From contig NZ_JBCLNF010000002.1 in the NCBI RefSeq assembly GCF_039062465.1, forward strand, positions 315,740-379,739: DNA of 64,000 nucleotides, read 5' to 3'. The translations under genes and the position numbers were made by a program. This document shows, piece after piece, positions 27,634-35,283 of the stretch. Source of the stretch: Parolsenella sp958406235. Lineage in GTDB: Bacteria > Actinomycetota > Coriobacteriia > Coriobacteriales > Atopobiaceae. Position 1 is the first letter of the stretch; every line of letters begins with the position of its first letter. Under the pieces are notes generated by a model. It had not been told where the DNA came from and did no database searches. It saw nothing but the letters and a program-made list of their open reading frames with translations.

Positions 27634-29199
27634 CTAAGAGCTCGCCATCAGGTCCTCCTTGAGGCGCATGATCTTGTCGTAGACGATGCGGTCCTCCGTG
27701 CGGCGTTCCTCGACCCACTTAAGGCTGTGCTTTACCGTCGCATGGGTGCGGCCGCCAAAGCGCTCGCCGATGTCCGCGAGGGTCGAGTCCGTGAGCTCTC
27801 GCGCAAGCCACACGGCGACGTGGCGTGGTTCCATGAGGGTCTTGTTGCGCTTGTCTCCCACGAGGTCCGTGTGGGTGACGTTGTACCTAGTCTCGACGAA
27901 CTTCTGGATCTGCTCAATCGTGAAGGTACGTGTGTTGGCACCCCATTTTGCCTCGGCGATCTTCGTGATGTCCTCGCGTGTGAGGGGAGACCCTCCGCGC
28001 TGCCTGTTGGCGGCCTCGAGGATGCAGACCTGGCAGAAGCTCTTGATGGTACGGATTGATGCGCCGGAACGCTCCGCCATGAACTCGAGGTCCTCTTCGG
28101 TGAGCTCGCCGTCGTAGGCGGCGTCCCCCATCTCTCGTGCGAAGTCCTTCATCCTCTTATAAAAGGTCCTGAGGAGGCCGAGCTTGAGCTCGTAGTTTGG
28201 GACCTGGATGGAAATGGTCACGCCTGAGTCGAGGCGGGTGGACACGCGTTCCTCGAGACCGAGCTCGATGGGGCTCTTGTCTGCGGCGAGCACGATCTGT
28301 TTGCCGTGACTCGTGAGGAAGTTGAAGGTGTCAAAGAAGAACTGAACGGATCCTGCCTTCGAGCGGAAACCCTGAATGTCGTCGATGATGAGGACGTCGA
28401 CGCCGTGGTAGTTGTCTGTGAGCGCCTGCTTGACGTCCTTCGTGGTGTCCACCATTGCGGTGCTGTAGTCATTTACGAATTCCGTAGCGGTTCGATACAC
28501 GCAGACGCGTTCCGGGTCGTTGACGGCGAGGTAGTTCTGGATGGCCTTGAGCAGGTGAGTCTTACCCATCCCCGGGCCACCGTAGATAAAGAGCGGGTTG
28601 TAGGCGTGGCTGCCGTTGGCGACCGCCTTTGCCGCCTGGAGGGCCATGCGGTTCTCCTCGCCCTCGATGAACGTCTCGAAGGTGAGCTCTGAATCCTCGG
28701 GTGCGATGTCTCCCACGAGGGGGTTCTTCCGAGGGGCCGCCGGCGCGGGCGCCGCCTGCGTCGCGACGGGTTCGGCGGAGGGGTTCATCAGGCGCTCGAG
28801 CTCCTCGCGCGAGATGGTCGTCTGGGTTTGGTGGATATGGGGCATGGGCGCTGGCGTGACCTGGGGCATGGGAGCCGGCACCTGTTGCTGCGCGGCGCTG
28901 GGACGCGCAGCGGACGGGTTGCCGGAAGGCGCCCCTCCCGCCAGCGTCACGCAAACGTTGAAGTGCTGGAAGGCCGCCCTTTCGAGGGCGTCTTCGATGA
29001 TCGGTGCGTTTCTCTCGACGTTGCGCTTCACGAACGCGCCCTTGACCGAGATGGTCAGGGTGTCCTCCGTGAGGTCCTCCGCCGTGCAGCTGCGAAGCAT
29101 GGCGAGGGTGGCGGGTGCTATCCCCTCTTCTTCGAGCATGTTCGTCACGTCGTCCCAGAGGATCTGGGCGTCTGACTCTTGGGTTGAGAGATCGCTCAT
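27634..29199 (-). CDS. dnaA: chromosomal replication initiator DnaA
   Basis: DnaA binds DnaA boxes at oriC and opens the origin. Domain I is residues 1-80, with a Pro/Ala/Gln-rich domain II to about 165. The AAA+ domain has Walker A GGPGMGKTH and Walker B LIIDDIQ. Domain IV ends with FGGRTHATVKHS. The usual signature is FGGRDHTTVLHA, so two residues at DNA-contacting positions differ. I start at the ATG at 29199 (MSDLSTQES), 521 residues; an upstream in-frame ATG at 29265 overlaps the probable promoter. Confidence 0.97.
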   Translation of the reverse strand: MSDLSTQESDAQILWDDVTNMLEEEGIAPATLAMLRSCTAEDLTEDTLTISVKGAFVKRNVERNAPIIEDALERAAFQHFNVCVTLAGGAPSGNPSAARPSAAQQQVPAPMPQVTPAPMPHIHQTQTTISREELERLMNPSAEPVATQAAPAPAAPRKNPLVGDIAPEDSELTFETFIEGEENRMALQAAKAVANGSHAYNPLFIYGGPGMGKTHLLKAIQNYLAVNDPERVCVYRTATEFVNDYSTAMVDTTKDVKQALTDNYHGVDVLIIDDIQGFRSKAGSVQFFFDTFNFLTSHGKQIVLAADKSPIELGLEERVSTRLDSGVTISIQVPNYELKLGLLRTFYKRMKDFAREMGDAAYDGELTEEDLEFMAERSGASIRTIKSFCQVCILEAANRQRGGSPLTREDITKIAEAKWGANTRTFTIEQIQKFVETRYNVTHTDLVGDKRNKTLMEPRHVAVWLARELTDSTLADIGERFGGRTHATVKHSLKWVEERRTEDRIVYDKIMRLKEDLMASS

Positions 29200-29221
29200 T
29201 GTGCGTGGATCCAAACTGTCT

Positions 29222-29240
29222 GGACGGCGCGCCGCCGTCC
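29222..29240 (-). promoter_or_regulatory. hairpin in the dnaA leader
   Basis: The near-palindrome GGACGGCG-CGC-CGCCGTCC lies 23-41 bases upstream of the dnaA ATG and downstream of the TATAAT box, so it would form in the 5' untranslated mRNA. Confidence 0.6.
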
Positions 29241-29263
29241 TTCTCCCAAAATGTTGAAAACTC

Positions 29264-29269
29264 ATTATA
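29264..29269 (-). promoter_or_regulatory. dnaA promoter -10 box
   Basis: A perfect TATAAT on the minus strand, 65 bases upstream of the dnaA start. No good -35 box is seen. Confidence 0.55.
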
Positions 29270-29301
29270 TGTGAGCTTTGAGCTGAGGTGGAGCAAGTGT
29301 T

Positions 29302-29353
29302 GAAAACCGCTTCGGGCGGCGGTGAAACTTTGATGCCACCGCCGCCCGAAGCG
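29302..29353 (-). terminator. terminator after the GHKL-winged-helix gene
   Basis: A perfect 17-bp stem (29308-29324 with 29337-29353) and 12-base loop, then GGTTTTC on the minus strand. It separates this gene from dnaA. Confidence 0.85.
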
Positions 29354-29406
29354 ATTCGATGCTGTTTGGGGAAACGGTCGGATATCCCCGCTGGCTCACA
29401 GGTTTT

Positions 29407-30564
29407 CTACTGCTGGATGAGCGTCATGCCCATATCCGTGAGGTACCGCTTCTGCCCCCTCTTGGCGACTATGCCCTGGTTCTCCATCTCCTGAAGCTGG
29501 CGGCTCCAAGTTGCGTTTGATCCGCCATATGCCGCCACGAGGTCGACCACGCCCACGCTCTCGTGCTGGGCGAGATAGGCGATGACTTGCTGCGCCCTCT
29601 CGCTGAGGGGTGCCGGGTGCATTTGCTGCTGCCAGGGCATTTGCTGCTGGTAGGGAGCCTGTGGCATTCCCTGGGCGTAGGGGTAGTAACCCTGCGTCGC
29701 CGGCCAGACCCCGGCACCCCATGGCTGGGGCATCTGCTGCGGATAGCCCTGCTGGTATTGGGGCATCCCTTGCTGCTGCGATTGGAGCATCCCCTGCTGC
29801 TGCGCTTGCGGCTGGAGCTGACCCATGCTTTGCTGCGGATAGCCCATCATCTGCTGGGGATACTGTGCCCCTGCCTGCGGAGGGTATTGCTGCGCGCCCG
29901 GCTGCCACCCTTGCTGATAGGGATTCTGCCCGGCTGCTGCCGCCATGCTCTGGGGCTGTTGCCAAGCCTCGTTCGTCGGCTGCATCGCAGGTACGGGCTC
30001 ATTCGCGCTCTCATTGGGCATCGAGATGGTCACGATGGTGCCGCAGTTGATGTTGTCTTCGATGGTGAGCGTGCCGCCGTGGTCTTCCATGTACTGTTGG
30101 GCGTAAGGAAGGCCCGATCCCACACCTCGAATGTATTTCTTCATCTCCTCCGTGGCGGAGCTGGTTCCGTATTCGAGTGCGCGGTCCTTCTCGCGGATAC
30201 CGGGTCCCTGGTCTGAGAAGCGGATGGTGTTTCCGCCGTCGAGGATGGAGACAGTCGGCTCCTTGAAATATGCGTGGACGAGGTTCTCAACAACCTCGCG
30301 GATGACCGTGAACGAGATCTTGCCGCCCTGCTCCTTGGCGAGGCGTGTGACGGTCGCGGTGATCTCCTCCAGATAAGAGCGCACGTCCGACGGCTGAATG
30401 ACGACCACCCTCGGTGCTGCCGCGGGGTCATCGAAGATGGCGATTCGTGTGGGATTGGTGACGACCTCGCCAAGTTCGGGCGAGGTGGAGTTTTCCACCT
30501 CGTCTGCTCCCGCGCCTATTTCCGTTGGCCCTTCTCCTACGAAGGGATAGAAGGCATCTGCCAT
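29407..30564 (-). CDS. GHKL ATPase with Gln-rich linker and winged-helix end
   Basis: The 385-residue protein has a histidine-kinase-like ATPase domain (about 60-183): N box VVENLVHAYF, G1 DQGPGI (118-123), G2 GVGSGLP (147-153). No phosphoacceptor His domain, membrane segment or receiver domain is visible. Residues about 185-320 are low complexity, dominated by Gln, Pro, Tyr, Met and Gly. Residues about 322-385 look like a winged helix (AQQVIAYLAQHESVGVVDL, then a wing before YLTDMG). The architecture suggests an ATP-switched DNA-binding or anti-sigma-like regulator. It lies between dnaA and oriC, but no function can be assigned. The ribosome site is weak. Confidence 0.8.
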   Translation of the reverse strand: MADAFYPFVGEGPTEIGAGADEVENSTSPELGEVVTNPTRIAIFDDPAAAPRVVVIQPSDVRSYLEEITATVTRLAKEQGGKISFTVIREVVENLVHAYFKEPTVSILDGGNTIRFSDQGPGIREKDRALEYGTSSATEEMKKYIRGVGSGLPYAQQYMEDHGGTLTIEDNINCGTIVTISMPNESANEPVPAMQPTNEAWQQPQSMAAAAGQNPYQQGWQPGAQQYPPQAGAQYPQQMMGYPQQSMGQLQPQAQQQGMLQSQQQGMPQYQQGYPQQMPQPWGAGVWPATQGYYPYAQGMPQAPYQQQMPWQQQMHPAPLSERAQQVIAYLAQHESVGVVDLVAAYGGSNATWSRQLQEMENQGIVAKRGQKRYLTDMGMTLIQQ

Positions 30565-31063
30565 CTTTCATCCATTTCTTTCACGGCCCTAGCGGGGCTT
30601 TTCATGCTCTTTCAACAAGATTCCAACAGATGATGAAAACTTGCACAAGCTTTTTTTCACCAACCGAAAGTTATCAACACCTGATGAAAGATTGTTGATA
30701 ACCTGCGATGACAAACCTCAAGCTGCTCGTGAAATACCTTGTCTACAGGCAAAATGTTTCACGTTGCACTGTTGATTATTTCATCCTTTGCGGATGATTT
30801 CCGCCTATTTCTGAAATGTTTGGCAACAGATTTTCTCCTCATGAAAGGCCGATCGATAGCGAACACAAGGTCTTGTTGTTGCGCCCCTGGTGGACCTCAC
30901 CCGTTGTGGTTTCGTGGCCAAGGCGTGCAAATGAGGTGCTTTTCTGTGGGATAACCTCGCAATTTCCCAATATTCAAATTGACATCATGCAACCCACACC
31001 CCTACAATCGGAGAGCTTGACTGCTAATGCAGTGATGAGATTTGTCACTCAGGAGGAACCACT
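30565..31063. other. probable replication origin oriC
   Basis: This 499-base AT-rich gap lies between the dnaA-side genes (minus) and rpmH (plus), where gene direction flips. Two TTATCAACA boxes in inverted orientation (30671-30679 plus, 30693-30701 minus) differ from the consensus box by one base. A poorer TTGTCTACA is at 30739-30747. A degenerate parS-like TGTTTCACGT (30755-30764) and repeated GATGAAA motifs are also here. The rpmH promoter is at its right end. No coding sequence is credible. Confidence 0.72.
30979..31008 (+). promoter_or_regulatory. rpmH operon promoter
   Basis: Perfect TTGACA (30979-30984), 18 bases, then TACAAT (31003-31008), 56 bases before the rpmH ATG. It is one of the best promoter matches in the window. 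Confidence 0.8.
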
Positions 31064-31198
31064 ATGAAGCGTACGTACCAGCCCAATAAGCGCAAGCGCG
31101 CCAAGTGCCACGGCTTCCGTGCTCGCATGGCCACCAAGGGTGGCCGCGCCGTTCTCGCCCGTCGCCGTGCCAAGGGTCGCAAGAAGCTCACTGTCTAG
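31064..31198 (+). CDS. rpmH: 50S ribosomal protein bL34
   Basis: A 44-residue, very basic ribosomal protein starting MKRTYQPNKRKRAK and ending in an Arg/Lys-rich tail. AGGAGG lies just upstream of the ATG. It is the first gene of the rpmH-rnpA-yidD-yidC-jag cluster next to oriC. A frame in another phase overlaps it but is not coding. Confidence 0.97.
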   Translation: MKRTYQPNKRKRAKCHGFRARMATKGGRAVLARRRAKGRKKLTV

Positions 31199-31205
31199 GA
31201 CATTC

Positions 31206-31526
31206 ATGGAGACCATCAAGTCCAAAAGGGATTTTGAAAAGGTCTTCCGTGGTGGTAAGCGGCTCAACCATCCTCTCGTCAGGCTTACTGTGAGTCCTGT
31301 CGAGGGAGATGGTGTGGGCCGCGTTGCCTATGTCGCTGCAAAGAAGCTCGGATGTGCGCCACATCGCAATAGGTGTAAGCGTGTACTTCGAGCTGCGGCG
31401 GCGGAGGCGGATTTTCCGCCAGAGGGCTTCGATGTGATTCTTTTCTCGACGCCAGCGACGTACGGGGCCACCTCCCACGAGGTCGCCGCGGCACTTGCGA
31501 AGCTGAGGAAGAGAATCAACGCATGA
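31206..31526 (+). CDS. rnpA: ribonuclease P protein component
   Basis: The 106-residue protein subunit of RNase P helps the catalytic RNA bind pre-tRNA. The RNR-type motif APHRNRCKRVLR (about 59-70) and the start KSKRDFEKVFRGG are typical. I start at the ATG at 31206, 7 bases after rpmH; the frame open to 31119 overlaps rpmH and is rejected. Its end overlaps yidD by 4 bases (ATGA). Confidence 0.95.
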   Translation: METIKSKRDFEKVFRGGKRLNHPLVRLTVSPVEGDGVGRVAYVAAKKLGCAPHRNRCKRVLRAAAAEADFPPEGFDVILFSTPATYGATSHEVAAALAKLRKRINA

Positions 31527-31765
31527 TTACTACGGAGAAGGATGGGCAGGGTTTTATCGCCCGTTGCCTCATTCGTTTCGTGAAGGCATACAAAAGATAT
31601 GTCTCGCCCATCCTTCCTCCGTCATGCATCTATGAACCAACCTGTTCTGAGTACGCCATAGAGGCACTTCGTCGGTATGGCGCACTCAGAGGTGGTTGGC
31701 TTACCCTGGCGCGCATCGCCAGGTGTAATCCTTTCCACAAAGGCGGCTATGACCCCGTCCCGTAA
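31523..31765 (+). CDS. yidD: membrane protein insertion efficiency factor YidD
   Basis: An 80-residue peripheral membrane protein thought to help YidC. It has the conserved YKRYVSPILPPSCIYEPTCS and a Cys-containing ARCNPFHKGGYDPVP end. The ATG overlaps the rnpA stop as ATGA, the usual coupling, and yidC follows 26 bases later. Confidence 0.95.
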   Translation: MITTEKDGQGFIARCLIRFVKAYKRYVSPILPPSCIYEPTCSEYAIEALRRYGALRGGWLTLARIARCNPFHKGGYDPVP

Positions 31766-31791
31766 GGGCGGAACAACTGGAGGTACTTCCC

Positions 31792-32553
31792 ATGTGGGAT
31801 GGAATCATCTACGTCATTGCCCAGATCCTGACGTTCATTGCGAACCTCGTCGGTGACTGGGGCCTGGCAATCATCATTCTTACGGCCATCATCCGTATTC
31901 TGCTCACCCCTCTTACCGTGAGCTCGACGCGCTCGATGGCTAAGATGCAGGTTCTCCAGCCGAAGATGATGGAGATTCAGGAGCGCTACGCGGATGATCC
32001 CCAGCGCATGAACCTCGAGATGCAGAAGTTCTACAGCGAGAACAAGTTCAACCCGCTGGGTGGCTGCCTACCCACGCTCATTCAGATGCCAGTCTTCTTC
32101 GCTCTCTTCTCGGTGCTTCGTTACCAGATTCCCGCCGACGCCCACTTTTACGGCATCTTCGAGTCCCTTGCACTTTCCCCGAACGGTGCCGTCCTCGAGC
32201 TCGGTTGGGCTGCCGCTTGGCTCTACATCGTGTTCGACCTCGCCTTTGGTGTCCTGACGCTCATTCCGATGCTGCTTAACCAGCAGGCTACGGAGTCCAT
32301 GCAGGGTCAGCAGACCAAGATCATGGGCATCGTTATGGCGCTCATGATGATGTGGTTCGGCTGGTCCGTGCCCATCGGCGTTGTTCTTTACTACGTCACC
32401 TCTTCTGCTTGGGGCGTCGTCCAGCAGGTCTTCATCACTCGTAAGGTGACCGAGAAGGCTAAGGCCGAGGAGGCCGAGCGTCTGTCTAACCAGCCGGTGA
32501 ACATCAACGTCGTTCGTCGTGAGCGCAAGCAGCGTCCGCACAAGAAGTCCTAG
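31792..32553 (+). CDS. yidC: membrane protein insertase YidC/Oxa1
   Basis: A 253-residue insertase with about five membrane segments, the short Gram-positive form without the large periplasmic domain. The conserved Arg of the hydrophilic groove lies in AIIRILLTPLT, and NPLGGCLPTLIQMP is diagnostic. The C-terminus is highly basic (RRERKQRPHKKS), suited to ribosome contact. No lipobox is seen. GGAGG lies upstream of the ATG. It is followed by jag. Confidence 0.95.
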   Translation: MWDGIIYVIAQILTFIANLVGDWGLAIIILTAIIRILLTPLTVSSTRSMAKMQVLQPKMMEIQERYADDPQRMNLEMQKFYSENKFNPLGGCLPTLIQMPVFFALFSVLRYQIPADAHFYGIFESLALSPNGAVLELGWAAAWLYIVFDLAFGVLTLIPMLLNQQATESMQGQQTKIMGIVMALMMMWFGWSVPIGVVLYYVTSSAWGVVQQVFITRKVTEKAKAEEAERLSNQPVNINVVRRERKQRPHKKS

Positions 32554-32577
32554 GTCTTACGACATATATCCGTGCAG

Positions 32578-32607
32578 GTCGCGCATCCTCGTTAGAAGAT
32601 GCGCGAC
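32578..32607 (+). other. hairpin between yidC and jag
   Basis: A perfect 10-bp stem (GTCGCGCATC with GATGCGCGAC) and 10-base loop, ending 21 bases before the jag start. No T run; it may be an mRNA processing or stability element. Confidence 0.6.
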
Positions 32608-32628
32608 ATGTCTTATCTGGAGGTAAAC

Positions 32629-33180
32629 ATGAGCGAGGAGATTGTGGAGACCGTCGAGGAGTTCGACGCCATCCGCTCCGCCTACGAAGAGACAGGCGAT
32701 CTCACTGATGACCAGGTAGATAAGGTCGCAGACGCTGCGATTGAGATTCTTAGGTCTATCCTGGGATGCTTTGGTGAGAACAATAGTTCGATTGATGAGT
32801 ATGACGGTGACGAGGGTGAGTTGATCCTCGATGTCAACGGTGGTAACCTCGCCATTCTCATTGGCCGTCATGGTGTGACTCTCGATGCCCTTCAGGTAGT
32901 CTTCTCTTCCATGCTTTCCAAGAAGATTGGCTTCCACTATCCGATCGTTGTTGATATTGAGGGTTACAAGAGCCGTCGCCGCGATAAGGTTCAGTCTGTT
33001 GCCCGCAACGCCGCCTCCAAGGCTCGTAAGAACGGTCTCGCCGTGAAGCTTGCACCGATGAATGCCTATGAGCGCAGGCTCGTTCACCTTGCGCTCCGTG
33101 GTGATGACTCGATTACTACGCATTCCGAGGGTGTTGATCCCGAGAGGTGCGTTATAATTACTCCGGTCAAGCAGCAGTAA
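32629..33180 (+). CDS. jag: Jag/KhpB-type RNA-binding protein (KH and R3H domains)
   Basis: A 183-residue cytoplasmic RNA-binding protein. The KH domain (about 60-125) contains LIGRHGVTLDALQ, a GxxG-type loop, and the R3H domain (about 126-180) has PMNAYERRLVHLAL. Family members such as KhpB act as global RNA chaperones linked to cell-shape control. The ATG at 32629 has GGAGG; an in-frame ATG 30 bases earlier lies in the hairpin and is rejected. A terminator follows. Confidence 0.93.
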   Translation: MSEEIVETVEEFDAIRSAYEETGDLTDDQVDKVADAAIEILRSILGCFGENNSSIDEYDGDEGELILDVNGGNLAILIGRHGVTLDALQVVFSSMLSKKIGFHYPIVVDIEGYKSRRRDKVQSVARNAASKARKNGLAVKLAPMNAYERRLVHLALRGDDSITTHSEGVDPERCVIITPVKQQ

Positions 33181-33205
33181 GTCGTTTTACATAGGGTTTC
33201 ATTCA

Positions 33206-33232
33206 GGGAGGCTTCGGCCTCCCTTTTCTTTT
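33206..33232 (+). terminator. terminator of the rpmH-jag cluster
   Basis: A 7-bp stem (GGGAGGC with GCCTCCC) closed by a TTCG tetraloop, then TTTTCTTTT. Confidence 0.93.
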
Positions 33233-33631
33233 ATCGAACGAATTTGTGTGTCTGGGAGTGTATTTGCCGTTTCTCAATCTCAGTATTGAGACTGTTTAGT
33301 ATGCGCTCTCATGTCTTCCGCATCATCTTCGATTGTCTCTTTTGATGATTTATCGCGAGGTAGTAAGAGATGGAAACCAACTACGCATATCGTGCGCTGA
33401 GTAATTCGAGTACGTATTCAATATCTACTTGCTTGGTGCTTCTCTATTTCTTGAAGGACTTTGGACGCCCTTTGCACCGAGTTCTGCTGAAACTCAAAAC
33501 GTGTTACTCAGCTTGGATATCTACGTAAGATATTGTCGTTCGGCTCATTTATCATTGAATCTGTTGATCATCATTCCCTAATGACAAAACTTCTCGCTTC
33601 GGGAAGTTTTGTCATAGATTGGATTCATCCT
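33233..33631. other. AT-rich region upstream of rsmG
   Basis: About 400 AT-rich bases. It contains TCTCAAT-CTCAGT-ATTGAGA (near 33274-33294) and a perfect 13-bp stem around a 9-base loop (ATGACAAAACTTC with GAAGTTTTGTCAT, 33580-33615). A 52-codon frame (33370-33528) has no ribosome site and no recognisable product. The rsmG-parA-parB promoter should be here. Confidence 0.55.
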
Positions 33632-34501
33632 ATGGTTGCTGCTTGGAATAAGTTTGAGAATCGGGCATGGCTCGATTCTCAACTTTCAATTCGAGGCTCT
33701 GAGAGCGTTTCTCAGGCTTTAAAACAACTTCTTGCTATGACTGATGCATTTGACATCAAACTAGGCCTTAGAGAGGCTTCTATGGCCGTACGACACCTTC
33801 AGCTAATGCTTGCAAAGAATGAGTGTGTGAATCTCACCGCTATTAAAGAACCCGAGAAGGCACTCGTCCTTCATACTCTTGACTCTCTACTTTTTTTGAA
33901 GGTGCTTCAAAGTCACAACCTTCTACTTGATGAAAATCAGAAACTTCTTGATATGGGTACTGGCGGAGGTTTTCCCGGCCTTACTCTTGCGTGTTGTCTT
34001 CCGTGTCAAGTGACGCTTCTCGATTCGGTCGGCAAGAAGGTAAAAGCCTGCTCCGAGTTTGCAGACGATCTACTCCTCTCGGATCGTGTCCAGTGTGTGC
34101 ATGGCCGTCTTGAGGAATATGTGAAGGTTATTCACTGTTCACAAGACGTGGTTGTTGCACGCGCTCTTGCACCTCTTGATGTTCTTCTTGAATATGCTGA
34201 ACCTTATTTAAAGCGAAATGGTTATCTCGTATTTGGTAAGGGTAAGCCTGATGAGGAAGAGCTTTCTAAGGCAGAATATGTCTCTTCCCTACTTGGTTAT
34301 TCGAATGTTTCACGTGAAACATTCGAACTTCCTCACGGTATGGGTCATAGAGAGATTTTTGTCTATCAAAAGACATCTCGTAGTAAGGTAAAGTTACCTC
34401 GTAAGAATGGCGAAGCGCGAAACAACCCCTGGCAAATCGCTAGTGTTTCACGTGAAACAATTGACTCAGAGAATGGAAAGCTATGGGATATAAAGATGTA
34501 A
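33632..34501 (+). CDS. rsmG: 16S rRNA (guanine-527) N7-methyltransferase RsmG (start uncertain)
   Basis: RsmG methylates G527 of 16S rRNA using SAM. LDMGTGGGFPGL is the SAM-binding motif, and NLTAI and HTLDSL match the family's N-terminal helix region. None of the possible starts has a clear ribosome site. TTG 33533 would put the 13-bp hairpin inside the gene; ATG 33632 (used here), 33737 and 33782 are alternatives. Family lengths (207-240 residues) favour the later ones. The 3' end holds both parS sites and overlaps parA by 19 bases. Its codon use is much AT-richer than upstream genes. Confidence 0.88.
   Translation: MVAAWNKFENRAWLDSQLSIRGSESVSQALKQLLAMTDAFDIKLGLREASMAVRHLQLMLAKNECVNLTAIKEPEKALVLHTLDSLLFLKVLQSHNLLLDENQKLLDMGTGGGFPGLTLACCLPCQVTLLDSVGKKVKACSEFADDLLLSDRVQCVHGRLEEYVKVIHCSQDVVVARALAPLDVLLEYAEPYLKRNGYLVFGKGKPDEEELSKAEYVSSLLGYSNVSRETFELPHGMGHREIFVYQKTSRSKVKLPRKNGEARNNPWQIASVSRETIDSENGKLWDIKM
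34306..34321. promoter_or_regulatory. parS site 1
   Basis: A perfect 16-bp parS palindrome, TGTTTCACGTGAAACA, inside the rsmG coding sequence (encoding VSRET). Confidence 0.97.
34444..34459. promoter_or_regulatory. parS site 2
   Basis: A second perfect TGTTTCACGTGAAACA, 138 bases after the first and 24 bases before the parA start. Confidence 0.97.
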
Positions 34502-35283
34502 AACGCAGTAATCCGAGCAAACCATCCCATGTCCTGGCGATTATCAACCAGAAAGGTGGCGTTGGTAAATCAACAACCGCAATCAACCTCTCTGCTGCAC
34601 TTGGTGAAGAGGGTAAGAAGTGTTTGGTTGTTGATTTTGATCCCCAGGGAAATACAACCAGTGGTTATGGCATAGATAAAGAAGAGCTTGAGCACGACAT
34701 TTATGATGCTCTTCTTGATGGTTACGAATTCAGCGAACTCATCGTTGGAACTCCTGAGAAAAAGGTGTTTGTTGTCCCTGCAACTATTCAATTGGCGGGT
34801 GCAGAGATTGAGCTAGTTAGCAAGATAGCTCGCGAAAGCATTCTTAAGAACCTAATTGATAGCGTTAAGGACGAATTTGACTATGTCTTTATTGACTGTC
34901 CTCCGTCTCTCGGCCTTCTAACGATCAATGCCCTGTCTGCAGCTGACGGTCTTCTCATTCCTATTCAGTGCGAGTATTACGCTCTTGAGGGCGTTACAAA
35001 GCTACTTGAGTCGATGAAGCTAGTAAAGGGTAGCCTAAATAGGGAGCTTGATGTATTCGGTGTCCTTATGACCATGTATGACGGTCGTACTACGCTTTCT
35101 AACCAGGTTGTTGAGGAAGTAAAGAAGTACTTTGGGAAGATTGTCTTTAAGACCGTTATTCCTAGAAGCGTAAAGATTTCCGAAGCCCCAAGCCATGGAC
35201 TCCCCATTGCTATGTATGCAACTACGAATAAGGGTGCAATTGCATACAGGGCTCTTGCAAGAGAGGTGATCCGTCGTGGCTAA
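34483..35283 (+). CDS. parA: chromosome partitioning ATPase ParA/Soj
   Basis: ParA is a deviant Walker ATPase that works with ParB-parS complexes to segregate origins. The signature KGGVGKSTTAIN is at about residues 25-36, and FIDCPPSLGLLT holds Walker B. At 266 residues it is standard chromosomal Soj. The ATG follows GGAAAG and lies inside the rsmG end. The parB start overlaps its end by 8 bases. Confidence 0.96.
   Translation: MGYKDVKRSNPSKPSHVLAIINQKGGVGKSTTAINLSAALGEEGKKCLVVDFDPQGNTTSGYGIDKEELEHDIYDALLDGYEFSELIVGTPEKKVFVVPATIQLAGAEIELVSKIARESILKNLIDSVKDEFDYVFIDCPPSLGLLTINALSAADGLLIPIQCEYYALEGVTKLLESMKLVKGSLNRELDVFGVLMTMYDGRTTLSNQVVEEVKKYFGKIVFKTVIPRSVKISEAPSHGLPIAMYATTNKGAIAYRALAREVIRRG

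Noticed and set aside
33370..33528. 52-codon frame upstream of rsmG with a short hydrophobic stretch
   Set aside because: No convincing ribosome site. It could be chance in AT-rich sequence.
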